Notes under the pieces: model-generated
What the model was told of the DNA's origin: nothing
Seen by the model: the letters and a program-made list of their open reading frames with translations, nothing else
Database searches by the model: none
Program-made: the position numbers and the translations under genes
DNA from: Anabaena cylindrica PCC 7122
Lineage (GTDB): Bacteria > Cyanobacteriota > Cyanobacteriia > Cyanobacteriales > Nostocaceae
Direction: 5' to 3'
DNA length: 64,000 nucleotides
Assembly (NCBI RefSeq): GCF_000317695.1
Contig: NC_019771.1
Coordinates: 3,848,001-3,912,000, forward strand
Shown: in pieces, positions 35,476-43,742 of the stretch
Layout: each line of letters opens with the position of its first letter
How positions within the stretch are numbered: the first letter of the stretch is position 1

Positions 35476-35972
35476 CGCTTATTGTTTATCCCTGACATAC
35501 CTGGCTGACCGTGAATGACTAATTGCCTGTTGTGAACAGCCAACTAGCAAAAAACTTATCAAAAATTTTCATTTTTCTCATGCATTTGCCAATACTTCCA
35601 TGATTTGTAAATACTGACTTTTGTCAAGCCCTAGTGGTCATTTGTAAATCTGAACACAATTTTCCCTATTATGGCTAATTCTCAAAAGAATTTGAAACCA
35701 GCCTTTTTTTTCTTCTAGGGACTCTCCCTAATGGAAAATGACAGAAATAACTACTCAGTTTTAAAAGCCTCAAAAGCTGATGAAACAAGAAATCTGCCTC
35801 TTTGCCTCCTGCAAGACCGTTTGCCTCCATAAATAATAAGGTTGGCTTCTACAAGAAAGGGTATCTTTTCTTATATTTCCGTGTTCCGGTCATAAATCCG
35901 TCACCTACCGCAGGAACTTCTGACAAATGATCAAGTCTAATAGAAGGGGATGAATTAACGCCAGTACGATCT
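35476..35972. other. 497-bp divergent upstream region
   Basis: Lies between the start codons of the L,D-transpeptidase and ECF sigma genes and must hold both promoters. GTTCCGGTC followed by CCGTCACC near 35883-35912 looks like the sort of GC-containing -35/-10 pair an ECF factor could use on its own promoter, but I cannot support this strongly. No gene, repeat array or riboswitch is recognised. Confidence 0.4.
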
Positions 35973-36629
35973 ATGAGTCAATCGATTACTGTATCCTGGT
36001 CAGCTGTTGATGCAACTTATTCGGAAGCATCGGTGCAAGTTGACAAACTCTCAAATCACGATCTCATTTTGCGCTGTCAAGCAGGATTGCGTCCAGAGCG
36101 CGCTGCCTTTGCAGAACTGTTACGACGCTATCAGACTCAGGTCGATAGGGTGTTATACCATCTAGCTCCTGATTGGTCTGACAGAGCCGATTTAGCCCAA
36201 GAAGTTTGGATTCGTGTGTATCGGAATATCAACCGATTACAAGAACCTGCTAAATTTCGAGGCTGGTTAAGCCGGATTGCTACCAACTTGTTTTATGACG
36301 AGTTGCGTAAACGTAAGCGATTTGTTAGTCCCCTATCACTAGATGCTCCCCGCTCGGTAGAAGATGGTGAGATGGACTGGGAAATTGCTGGCGATACACC
36401 CGGCCCTGAGGAAGAACTGACAACTAGAGAATTTTACGAACAACTGCGAGAAGCGATCGCTGATTTACCAGAGGTGTTCCGTACTACTATTGTCTTAAGA
36501 GAAATTGAAGGGATGGCATATGAAGAAATTGCCGAAATCACCGGGGTTTCCTTAGGAACTGTCAAGTCGAGAATAGCTAGAGCTAGATCCAGATTGCAAA
36601 CCCAGTTGCAAATTTATCTAGATAACTAA
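35973..36629 (+). CDS. ECF-type sigma-70 factor (SigG-like)
   Basis: 218 residues. Region 2 covers LILRCQAGLRPERAAFAELL to RGWLSRIATNLFYDELRKRK; region 4 contains IVLREIEGMAYEEIAEITGV and SLGTVKSRIARARSRLQ, the DNA-binding helix-turn-helix. Region 3 is absent, as expected for ECF factors. It resembles cyanobacterial SigG, an envelope/stress sigma factor. A putative membrane anti-sigma factor gene lies 157 bp downstream in the same direction, so the pair forms a signal-transduction unit. Confidence 0.9.
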   Translation: MSQSITVSWSAVDATYSEASVQVDKLSNHDLILRCQAGLRPERAAFAELLRRYQTQVDRVLYHLAPDWSDRADLAQEVWIRVYRNINRLQEPAKFRGWLSRIATNLFYDELRKRKRFVSPLSLDAPRSVEDGEMDWEIAGDTPGPEEELTTREFYEQLREAIADLPEVFRTTIVLREIEGMAYEEIAEITGVSLGTVKSRIARARSRLQTQLQIYLDN

Positions 36630-36786
36630 AATTGCAATATCTTTCCTCAATTCCAAGGCAGAATTTAAGAAATATTAAGAATATCGGAAAAATACACATT
36701 TTTTCTGCCATTTAGGAGCAAAATTGCTTAAATTCCCAAATTTATTCGCTGTGTTTTCCCGTGTATGAATTGGTAAAAACGTTAAG

Positions 36787-37422
36787 ATGAATACTGATTC
36801 TCAATTTTACGACCGTTCCCACTCACAACTTCCTTCGGATGTCTCAGATGGAATGGCTAATCATACCAATGAATCAACGGGTGCTATGGATATACAGAAG
36901 CGAGATAGCCTACGACACAGCGAAGCTGACCGCTTCGAGTTATTGAGTGCTTACCTTGATGGCGAAGTCACAGCAGTTGAACGTAGGCAAGTAGAAGAAT
37001 GGCTGGCAAATGATAACTCAGTCAAATGCTTGTATCAGAGACTATTAAAACTGAGGCAAGGTCTAAAAACCATACCACTGCCAGAAGAGCAAAATTCAGC
37101 AGAGGAAACATTCAAGCAAGTCTGGAAACGCTTACGTTGCCGTTCTCAGTTAATTTGGATGGTAGGTAGTGCAGCCGCAGCTGCTTGTGTTGTGGGGACA
37201 ATATCTGGATTAATTCCAGGTAGTGGCTCAAAAATGCAATTAGCACAACAGCAAATACAACCAATAGCTGCAACCACACAGCCAGCAGTTTCTACTTCAC
37301 CGCTGATGGTAGCCTTAAACAACCCAGTCATTGAAATTCCCAAAACAGCAATAGCTTCCCCAAAAAAGCCAAGTAATCAGTCCGAGACTCCGGTAAAAGA
37401 CACAGAGTTAGACATCAACTAA
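36787..37422 (+). CDS. Putative membrane anti-sigma factor
   Basis: 211 residues. Residues ~55-100 (FELLSAYLDGEVTAVERRQV and the following EEWLANDNS) have the helical anti-sigma domain pattern of the ASD family; the zinc-binding HxxxCxxC triad is not present, so it would be a zinc-less variant. One transmembrane helix follows at about 118-140 (LIWMVGSAAAAACVVGTISG), then a low-complexity periplasmic tail with no domain. Placement right after an ECF sigma gene makes the assignment probable. The nearby S2P protease (30.1 kb) could be its processing enzyme, but that is speculation. Confidence 0.75.
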   Translation: MNTDSQFYDRSHSQLPSDVSDGMANHTNESTGAMDIQKRDSLRHSEADRFELLSAYLDGEVTAVERRQVEEWLANDNSVKCLYQRLLKLRQGLKTIPLPEEQNSAEETFKQVWKRLRCRSQLIWMVGSAAAAACVVGTISGLIPGSGSKMQLAQQQIQPIAATTQPAVSTSPLMVALNNPVIEIPKTAIASPKKPSNQSETPVKDTELDIN

Positions 37423-37511
37423 TCAATTTACCCTGAGCGTTAACTACTCCAACAGCCATCTAGTTGGAGAAATTTTTTTATTCATCAAGTATACCCAAGC
37501 CCAATTATTTT

Positions 37512-38855
37512 TCAAGTTCCCGTAGTTGCCGAAATATCAATTAACCAGCGCACTGTTTGCGGGAAAATAATCACAATTAATAACACAATAAACTGTAAAA
37601 TCATAAAAGGAATAGCACTTTTATGAATATCAAAGGTACTCACTTCTTTAGGGGCAACACTTTGTAAATAAAACAAAGAAAAGCCCACAGGTGGAGAAAT
37701 AAACGCCGTTTGTAAATTAATCGCCATTACCACCCCAAACCAAACCATATCAATATTTAAAGCCTGGGCTGCTGGCACAAATAAAGGCATAGCAATAAAG
37801 CAAATTTCAATAAATTCAAGGAAAACTCCAAGAGCAAAAATTGCTAAATTGCTAACAATTAAAAATGCCCAATATCCTCCTGGCAAACCCGTTAATAAAT
37901 TAGTAATAAGAGTTTTGCCACCTAAAGCATCAAACACCAAACTAAACATAGAAGAACAAAACAAAATCATCACCACTAAAGATGTAATCACTGCGGTAGA
38001 ATGAGCAGCATCACGAATTAATTGTGGTGTGAGACGTTTATTAAAAGCTGCAAGAACAGAAGCCCCAACCGCACCGACAGCCCCTGCTTCTGTGGGAGTG
38101 GCAACACCAAAGAAAATACTGCCTAATACTGCAAAAATTAAAATAATCGGGGGAACAACGGCTTTAAAAACTTGTTTAATTAATTGACTACCTTTGGGAA
38201 TTACCACATCAGCAGGAATAGGTGGAACTTTCTCTGGTTGAAAAAAGGCTAGTCCTAAGATATAGAGAATATAAGAACCAGATAACATTAATCCGGGAAT
38301 TAATGCCCCTAAAAATAAATCCCCTACAGAAACACCAATTTGATCGCTAAGAATTACTAATACTAAACTAGGAGGAATTAACTGGGCTAAAGTACCGGAA
38401 GCAACTATTACCCCCGCAGCTAATTGTTTATCATAGCCATAGCGTAACATTACAGGTAATGATAACATCCCCATGACAATTACTGTGGCGGCGACGACTC
38501 CGGTTGTAGCAGCTAAAACAGTTCCCACTAAGACAACTGCTAAAGCTAACCCTCCCCGAACACGACTTAAAATAATGCCAATAGTTTCTAATAACTCCTC
38601 AGCTAATCCTGACTTTTCTAAAACTGCACCTAGAAAAACAAAAAAGGGAATAGCTAATAGAGTAAAATTCGACATTGTACCAAACCAACTATTAGGTAAT
38701 AGTAGCAGCCGACTGGGATTAAAAGCCCCTACTGCTGTACCAATTAGTCCAAAAATTATGGCTGTACCTGCAAAGGAAAAAGCGACAGGAAAGCCACTCA
38801 TGAGAATAAAGAAAAAGCCGATAAACATTAAAATGGCTAACCATTCAAAACCCAT
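37512..38855 (-). CDS. TRAP transporter large permease (DctM-like)
   Basis: 447 residues with about 12 hydrophobic segments. The DctM signature is visible in IPFFVFLGAVLEKSGLAEEL, VATPTEAGAVGAVGASVLAA and FEFIEICFIAMPLFVPAA-type stretches. It forms the ion-driven translocation channel of a tripartite (TRAP) solute importer. The small subunit gene lies 8 bp upstream and the binding-protein gene is divergent, so the full three-part system is here. Ligand unknown; TRAP systems in Anabaena and Synechocystis carry pyruvate or glutamate. Confidence 0.93.
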   Translation of the reverse strand: MGFEWLAILMFIGFFFILMSGFPVAFSFAGTAIIFGLIGTAVGAFNPSRLLLLPNSWFGTMSNFTLLAIPFFVFLGAVLEKSGLAEELLETIGIILSRVRGGLALAVVLVGTVLAATTGVVAATVIVMGMLSLPVMLRYGYDKQLAAGVIVASGTLAQLIPPSLVLVILSDQIGVSVGDLFLGALIPGLMLSGSYILYILGLAFFQPEKVPPIPADVVIPKGSQLIKQVFKAVVPPIILIFAVLGSIFFGVATPTEAGAVGAVGASVLAAFNKRLTPQLIRDAAHSTAVITSLVVMILFCSSMFSLVFDALGGKTLITNLLTGLPGGYWAFLIVSNLAIFALGVFLEFIEICFIAMPLFVPAAQALNIDMVWFGVVMAINLQTAFISPPVGFSLFYLQSVAPKEVSTFDIHKSAIPFMILQFIVLLIVIIFPQTVRWLIDISATTGT

Positions 38856-38863
38856 AATTTCTC

Positions 38864-39487
38864 CTATTCAATATTGATATTTTCTGAAGTTTCTAATCTA
38901 ATTTGTTCCGCTACTTGTTGATAGCCTAATAATACGGCTAGATATTTAATTGCTTGAGAAATACTCTGTAAAAGTAGAAATAATAACGCTATGGGAACCA
39001 TAGTTTTTATCGGTGCGCGGGGTAAGCCATTAGCGTCAGAAGATACTTCCCATGTTCCCCAACTGCCATCACTTGACCTTCCCCAAGATTGTAAAACAGG
39101 ATTGAATGTCACCCAAATACCAATTAGACAAAAGGGGATTAAAAATAAAATTGTTCCCAGAAAATCAACTAATGCGCGTTTTTTCTCATTCATATTAGTA
39201 TAGAGAAAATCAACCCGCACATTTTCTCCATGCCGTAAAATATAAACAAAGCCGAATAAGAAAGTTAGCGAAAATAGATACCATTGCAATTCTAATAAGG
39301 CATTAGAAGATAATTGTACTCCTATAAAACGGCCGAGATAACGGACTACAACATTAAAAAAACCGATTCCAATTGTGAGTAATACTAGCCAATTAGATAA
39401 CCATCCAAATTTATCAGCACAACTATCAATAAACTGCGAAAATTTTAACAGCTTGCTGATGATAGTTAATCTTTTTGAGTTACGCAT
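38864..39487 (-). CDS. TRAP transporter small permease (DctQ-like)
   Basis: 207 residues, four membrane helices (WLVLLTIGIGFFNVVVRYLG; LQWYLFSLTFLFGFVYILRH; VDFLGTILFLIPFCLIGIWV; and one near 165-185). The VRVDFLY motif after helix 2 is typical of DctQ. An insertion around residues 128-155 (SWGRSSDGSWGTWEVSSDAN) lengthens it, as in the mannitol/chloroaromatic TRAP subgroup. It is co-transcribed with the large permease. Confidence 0.9.
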   Translation of the reverse strand: MRNSKRLTIISKLLKFSQFIDSCADKFGWLSNWLVLLTIGIGFFNVVVRYLGRFIGVQLSSNALLELQWYLFSLTFLFGFVYILRHGENVRVDFLYTNMNEKKRALVDFLGTILFLIPFCLIGIWVTFNPVLQSWGRSSDGSWGTWEVSSDANGLPRAPIKTMVPIALLFLLLQSISQAIKYLAVLLGYQQVAEQIRLETSENINIE

Positions 39488-39723
39488 ATAACATATAAAT
39501 TCAAGGTAAGAATTGAGAAAATAACACCGAAAATTCAGTATAAATAATACTTATCAAGTCGAGATGAATCAACTTTTAAAATACTTGCTCCTTGATATTC
39601 TTGAGATAAGCAAATATTCTGACTCCTGAATTTTCACCATTAAAGCACCTTATTTTACCTGAATTGTTGCCTAATAATGGTATTGTGAGAAAATATTATG
39701 GTTAGTAAATAGTATTAATTTTT

Positions 39724-40860
39724 ATGAAACGTCGAGCTATTGTTAACAGATTATCTCAAAGTGCGATCGCAGCTACAGGTGTGGCAATAGTCGCTGGCTG
39801 TCAAAAAGCCCAAAATACAGCCGCAAATGGTCAAACTGATACCAATAACCTGCCCACCATTAAATGGCAAATGGCTACAAGTTGGCCATTATCCTTAGAA
39901 ACCATTTTTGGCGGAGCGCAGGTCTTAGCAGAACGTGTCAAAGTTCTTACCAACGGTAAATTTATTATCGAACCTCGTGCAGCCGGTGAAATAGCCCCTG
40001 GATTAGAAGTTCTCAATGTTGTTTCTCAAGGTGCAGTGCAAGCGGGTCATACTGCCGCTTATTACTATATTGGTAAAAGTCCTACCTTAGCTTTTGGTAC
40101 ATCAGTACCTTTTGGACTCAATGGCCAACAACAAAACGCTTGGTTATATGAAGGGGGAGGTTTAGCCAAACTACAGGAAATTTACGCACGTAAATTTAAT
40201 GTGATTCAGTTTCCTGCGGGAAATACTGGCACACAAATGGGTGGATGGTTTCGCAAAGAAGTCAAAACACTTAATGACCTCAAAGGCTTAAAAATGCGGA
40301 TTCCCGGCTTAGGGGGTCAAGTTATGGCTAAATTAGGCGTAACAGTGCAGAATCTTCCAGGAGGAGAAATTTTTCAAGCCTTACAAACAGGTGCAATAGA
40401 TGCCGCTGAATGGGTAGGACCTTATGATGATGAAAAATTAGGTTTAAATAAAGTTGCTAAATTTTACTATTACCCAGGTTGGTGGGAACCAGGCCCAACT
40501 CTGGAAGTACAAATTAATTTAGATGAATGGAAAAAGCTACCATCTCAATACCAAGCAGCTTTAGAAACAGCTGCACATCAGTCGAATACAACAATGTTAG
40601 CTCGTTATGATGCCCGCAATAATGAGGCATTAGAAAGACTATTAAAAACTGGAACTCAAGTTCGTCCTTATAGTCAAGAAATTTTGGAAGCAGCGGAAAA
40701 AGCATCTTTTGCTTTATATGATGAATTTGCTGCTAAAGATGCTGATTTTAAAGCTGTTTATGAACAGTGGAAACCCTTTAGAGATCGGATGTATACGTGG
40801 AATAATCTGAATGAGGGGAGTTTTAGCCGTTATGCTTACGGGAAGCTGAAAGCAGAGTAA
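39724..40860 (+). CDS. TRAP transporter substrate-binding protein (DctP-like), lipoprotein
   Basis: 378 residues. The N-terminus MKRRAIVNRLSQSAIA, ending in the lipobox VAGC at residue 26, marks a lipoprotein or a Tat-exported one (twin Arg at 3-4). The DctP fold is clear: WQMATSWPLSLETIFGGAQV, GLKMRIPGLGGQVMAKLGVT, and the family arginine within these. ALQTGAIDAAEWVGPYDDEK contacts substrates in related proteins that bind 2-oxo acids. It is divergent from the permease genes and completes the transporter. Confidence 0.92.
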   Translation: MKRRAIVNRLSQSAIAATGVAIVAGCQKAQNTAANGQTDTNNLPTIKWQMATSWPLSLETIFGGAQVLAERVKVLTNGKFIIEPRAAGEIAPGLEVLNVVSQGAVQAGHTAAYYYIGKSPTLAFGTSVPFGLNGQQQNAWLYEGGGLAKLQEIYARKFNVIQFPAGNTGTQMGGWFRKEVKTLNDLKGLKMRIPGLGGQVMAKLGVTVQNLPGGEIFQALQTGAIDAAEWVGPYDDEKLGLNKVAKFYYYPGWWEPGPTLEVQINLDEWKKLPSQYQAALETAAHQSNTTMLARYDARNNEALERLLKTGTQVRPYSQEILEAAEKASFALYDEFAAKDADFKAVYEQWKPFRDRMYTWNNLNEGSFSRYAYGKLKAE

Positions 40861-41014
40861 TTGAGAGTTTTATGGGCGTTGCTGATTAAGAGTATGATTT
40901 TGTTTCTCGCAGAGGCGCAGAGTCACAGAGAGTAAGAGTTTGAAATGATTGATTTTTCAATTTCATACTTCAGTTTAGCAATGCCATTTTTTCAATGGAC
41001 TTCCAAAAAATAAT

Positions 41015-41042
41015 GTAGAGATGTTTCATGGAACTTCTCTAC
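41015..41042. repeat. Palindromic intergenic repeat
   Basis: GTAGAGATGTTTCATGGAAC followed by TTCTCTAC is a near-perfect inverted repeat (GTAGAG...CTCTAC with a CATG centre), related to the palindrome at 18998-19013. The flanking GGACTTCCAAAAAATAA resembles the end of the element at 50340. No gene is seen between 40861 and 41163. Confidence 0.65.
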
Positions 41043-41163
41043 AAGGGTTCTGGAAAACGCGCTACTTTCCAATCCAAAAATTTCCACCTTTTTTTTACAC
41101 GAAAGTGGAGAATTTTACTGTATATTTTATTGATAAGGATATAATGAGACTCTGGGTGTGAAT

Positions 41164-42432
41164 ATGACGGATAACCGCACAATTCAATTTACTTTTGCTC
41201 TTGATGACCCAGAATTGGATGATGACAGGCGGGAAAAAATAGCACGTCAATTACTGCCAGAATTGCGTAATTTGGATGAAGTAGTCAAAGCAGACCGCAC
41301 TGAAAATTTTAACCCAGAAGCAGGAAGCAAGGGGTTCGCCACTTTAGTCGGAGTGCTGACAGCGGAAGTCAGTATAAAAAATATTAAAGGGTTTTTAAGC
41401 TTTTTGAGCGATCGCCTGGGAGACAAACCCATAGAAATTAGTGTCAAAGTCGGCGATAAAGAAGTCAGTATAAAAGCCAAAAGCCGCCAGGAACTGCTAG
41501 AAAGCGAAAAAATAGCAAAAGACCTATTAGAAGCAGAAAAAAATAAATCTGGTTATCAGTTAAAAACTTTCCAGTTTGAAACTGTTCAGATCAATCCAAA
41601 TGGGACAGAAATTAAAAGCGTTACCCAAAGTGCCAAGTATTTTGCCGAGGACTTAGGAAATGACGTATTTTTAGAAATGGTATATATTCCTGGAGGGACT
41701 TTTATTATGGGTTCTCCAGAAAGTGAGGAAGGCCGAAGTTCTTCCGAAAGTCCACAGCATCAAGTTACTGTTCCCCCATTTTTTATGGGTAAATATCCAG
41801 TCACTCAAAAACAATGGCGACTTGTAGCTACTTTACCCAAAGTTAATATTGATTTAGAACCTGATCCATCATCCTTTAAAAGTGATAACTTACCAATTGA
41901 GTGTGTATCATGCGATGATGCTCAAGAATTTTGTGCTAGACTTTCCAAAAAGACAAATAAAGTCTATCGCTTACCCAGCGAATCTGAATGGGAATATGCT
42001 TGTCGTGGGGGAACAACTACACCCTTTTATTTTGGGGAAACGATTTCCACCGATTTAGCAAATTACCGAGGAACTGACTGGAAAATATGGGATACAGTTT
42101 ATCCTGCTAATTATGGACAGGGACAAAAAGGAGAGTTTCGAGAAAAAACCACAGATGTAGGAAAACTTCCTGCTAACCCCTGTGGTTTATATGATATGTG
42201 TGGTAATGTATGGGAGTGGTGCGAAGATAAGTGGCACAGAGATTATATAAATGCTCCTAATGATGGAAGTTCGTGGCGTGCTAGTAACTGTCACGATATG
42301 ACTATTTTGCGTGGTGGCTCTTGGTTTGACCTCGCCTGCACTTGTCGTTCCGCGTATCGTAACAGGGCTTCGGCTGAAGATTGGGCTATATTTGTAGGGT
42401 TGCGTGTAGTCGTATTATCTAAATCTTTGTAG
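41164..42432 (+). CDS. EACC1-like domain fused to FGE/C-type-lectin-fold protein; candidate DGR target
   Basis: 422 residues from ATG 41164 (a GTG at 41158 also possible). Residues ~1-120 (FTFALDDPELDDDRREKIAR, then ARQLLPELRNLDEV, ending ISVKVGDKEVSIKAKSRQEL) resemble the small effector-associated EACC1 module of bacterial conflict proteins. From ~175 comes a formylglycine-generating-enzyme-type domain: MVYIPGGTFIMGSPESEEG, RLPSESEWEYACRGG, GLYDMCGNVWEWCEDKW, then LRGGSWFDLACTCRSAYRNR. The cysteine pair of true FGE is not intact (an Asp occupies the first position), so sulfatase activation is unlikely. The C-terminus has the layout of DGR variable regions, described separately. Confidence 0.75.
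   Translation: MTDNRTIQFTFALDDPELDDDRREKIARQLLPELRNLDEVVKADRTENFNPEAGSKGFATLVGVLTAEVSIKNIKGFLSFLSDRLGDKPIEISVKVGDKEVSIKAKSRQELLESEKIAKDLLEAEKNKSGYQLKTFQFETVQINPNGTEIKSVTQSAKYFAEDLGNDVFLEMVYIPGGTFIMGSPESEEGRSSSESPQHQVTVPPFFMGKYPVTQKQWRLVATLPKVNIDLEPDPSSFKSDNLPIECVSCDDAQEFCARLSKKTNKVYRLPSESEWEYACRGGTTTPFYFGETISTDLANYRGTDWKIWDTVYPANYGQGQKGEFREKTTDVGKLPANPCGLYDMCGNVWEWCEDKWHRDYINAPNDGSSWRASNCHDMTILRGGSWFDLACTCRSAYRNRASAEDWAIFVGLRVVVLSKSL
42310..42411 (+). other. Candidate DGR variable region (VR)
   Basis: The segment from CGTGGTGGCTCTTGG to TAGGGTTGCGTGTAGTC matches, in its constant parts (RGGSW, CRSA-R-R, VGLRVV), the variable region of cyanobacterial DGR target genes. Between RGGSW and CRSA come six codons in a row ending in C or T (TTT GAC CTC GCC TGC ACT), as expected if AAC/AAT template codons were randomised at adenines. 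Later sites (TAT, TGG, GCT, TTT) fit too. No reverse transcriptase or template repeat is in this window. Confidence 0.6.
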
Positions 42433-42557
42433 CGCTTTATACTCTTGTTTTTTGCCCTCTGCCCTTCTTTTTATTTTACCTTCTCCAGTGTAACAAAGTG
42501 GGACGAGCAAAAATATTTTTTTCTGGTTTGGTCGTGGTTTATGACCTTATATATTTA

Positions 42558-42741
42558 GGCTCTTCATTACTTGTTATGCCAAATATGAGTTTATTTTCCC
42601 CAAAACCCTTATAAATAAAGGGCTTTACTATTTTTGATGGCAATTTATGTTGAATCAACCGATGGATTAACCTATAATCCTTATATGGCAAGGATTTTTA
42701 AATTTTATGGGTTAATTTAGCATAGTAAGTACCAAAGAACC
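42558..42741. mobile_element. 184-bp MITE with ISL3-type ends
   Basis: The left end GGCTCTTCATTACTTGTTAT and the right end, read inward, GGTTCTTTGGTACTTACTAT are imperfect inverted repeats and match the ends of the ISL3 element at 26307-27740. Flanks tATATTTA (42550-42557) and cATATTTA (42742-42749) agree at 7 of 8 positions, a decayed 8-bp target duplication. No open frame inside. It was probably moved in trans by an ISL3 transposase. Confidence 0.8.
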
Positions 42742-42886
42742 CATATTTATAATACAAAAAACTTAGGATTTAGTCAAATAGATAAACTTAGTGGATACCC
42801 GACTTCTTTAAGCAGTTGGGTATCTGTAGCCTGTAGTATAATCGGCATCTATAAAATTACATAATTAACTCCGCCCAACTCCAAAC

Positions 42887-43599
42887 ATGACTCGCTTTAT
42901 ACATGACAAATTCGCAAAAGATTATTTAGAAGAATTACTCAAACCATTCAGAGAAGTGCAAGCAGCCAGTCAAGTAGCTGGAGAAATCCGAGAAATAGAT
43001 GTATTATATACACCATTTCCCAATCAAACAACCATTAACTCAAGTTGCTAGTTATCTAGTTGAAGCGGGCGATTGGTGATAAAAGTTCTGGTTTTCATCC
43101 TGTTCATCCTTTAATCCTGGATATCCTGATTCTGACAATTTACCCAACAAAATCATTACACACTGCAATTGTTGTCATTCATCAATTACCACAAACTCAA
43201 GAAACACTGTGGTTAAGACTTTTAGGTAGAGGCGCAGTCCAAAAACGAGCAATTGACGAATTAGCTGCGTTACCATTAAATAAACCTTACGTCAAAAACA
43301 CCTTAGAACTACTCTACAACCTCCAGAAAAATTTAAAAATCAATCAAAGTTCACAAACAGAAGATCAGGAGTTGATTATGCGTTTAGCACCACTTTACCA
43401 ACAAGACCGAGAACTAGCTAAACAAGAAGGAGAACAGCGTCTAATTATCCGTCAATTAAATCGCCGAATTGGCGAAATTGATTCTTCATTAATTCAAAAA
43501 GTCCAAGAATTACCTCTTGAGAAACTTGAAGAATTAGGAGAAGCCTTATTAGATTTTACTTCAGTTACAGACTTAGAAACTTGGCTGGAACATTGCTAA
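42887..43599 (+). pseudogene. Broken Rpn/DUF4351-type nuclease-family gene
   Basis: The ATG at 42887 starts MTRFIHDKFAKDYLEELLKP, the N-terminus of a cyanobacterial protein family with an Rpn/PD-(D/E)XK-like core. Near 43030 the frame shifts; LTQVASYLVEAGDW continues in a second frame and stops. A third frame reopens as SLHTAIVVIHQLPQTQETLW and runs to the normal DUF4351-like end (LEELGEALLDFTSVTDLETW). The middle of the gene is replaced by a dispersed repeat (CATCCTGTTCATCCTTTAAT). It is inactive. Confidence 0.75.
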
Positions 43600-43742
43600 A
43601 TCAAGAGACTAACTTCGCTGAAATTAACCTTAAAAACTCTTACCTTTGCGTCTTTGCGCCTTTGCGTGAGGCTAATTCATGTTCGATATCTACAATTATG
43701 CCACAATAGCAAAATTAGGTAACAGCATTAGGAGTTTTAGTT

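Noticed and set aside
41164..42432. Sulfatase-activating formylglycine-generating enzyme
   Set aside because: The catalytic cysteine pair is not conserved; an effector- or ligand-binding lectin fold is more likely.
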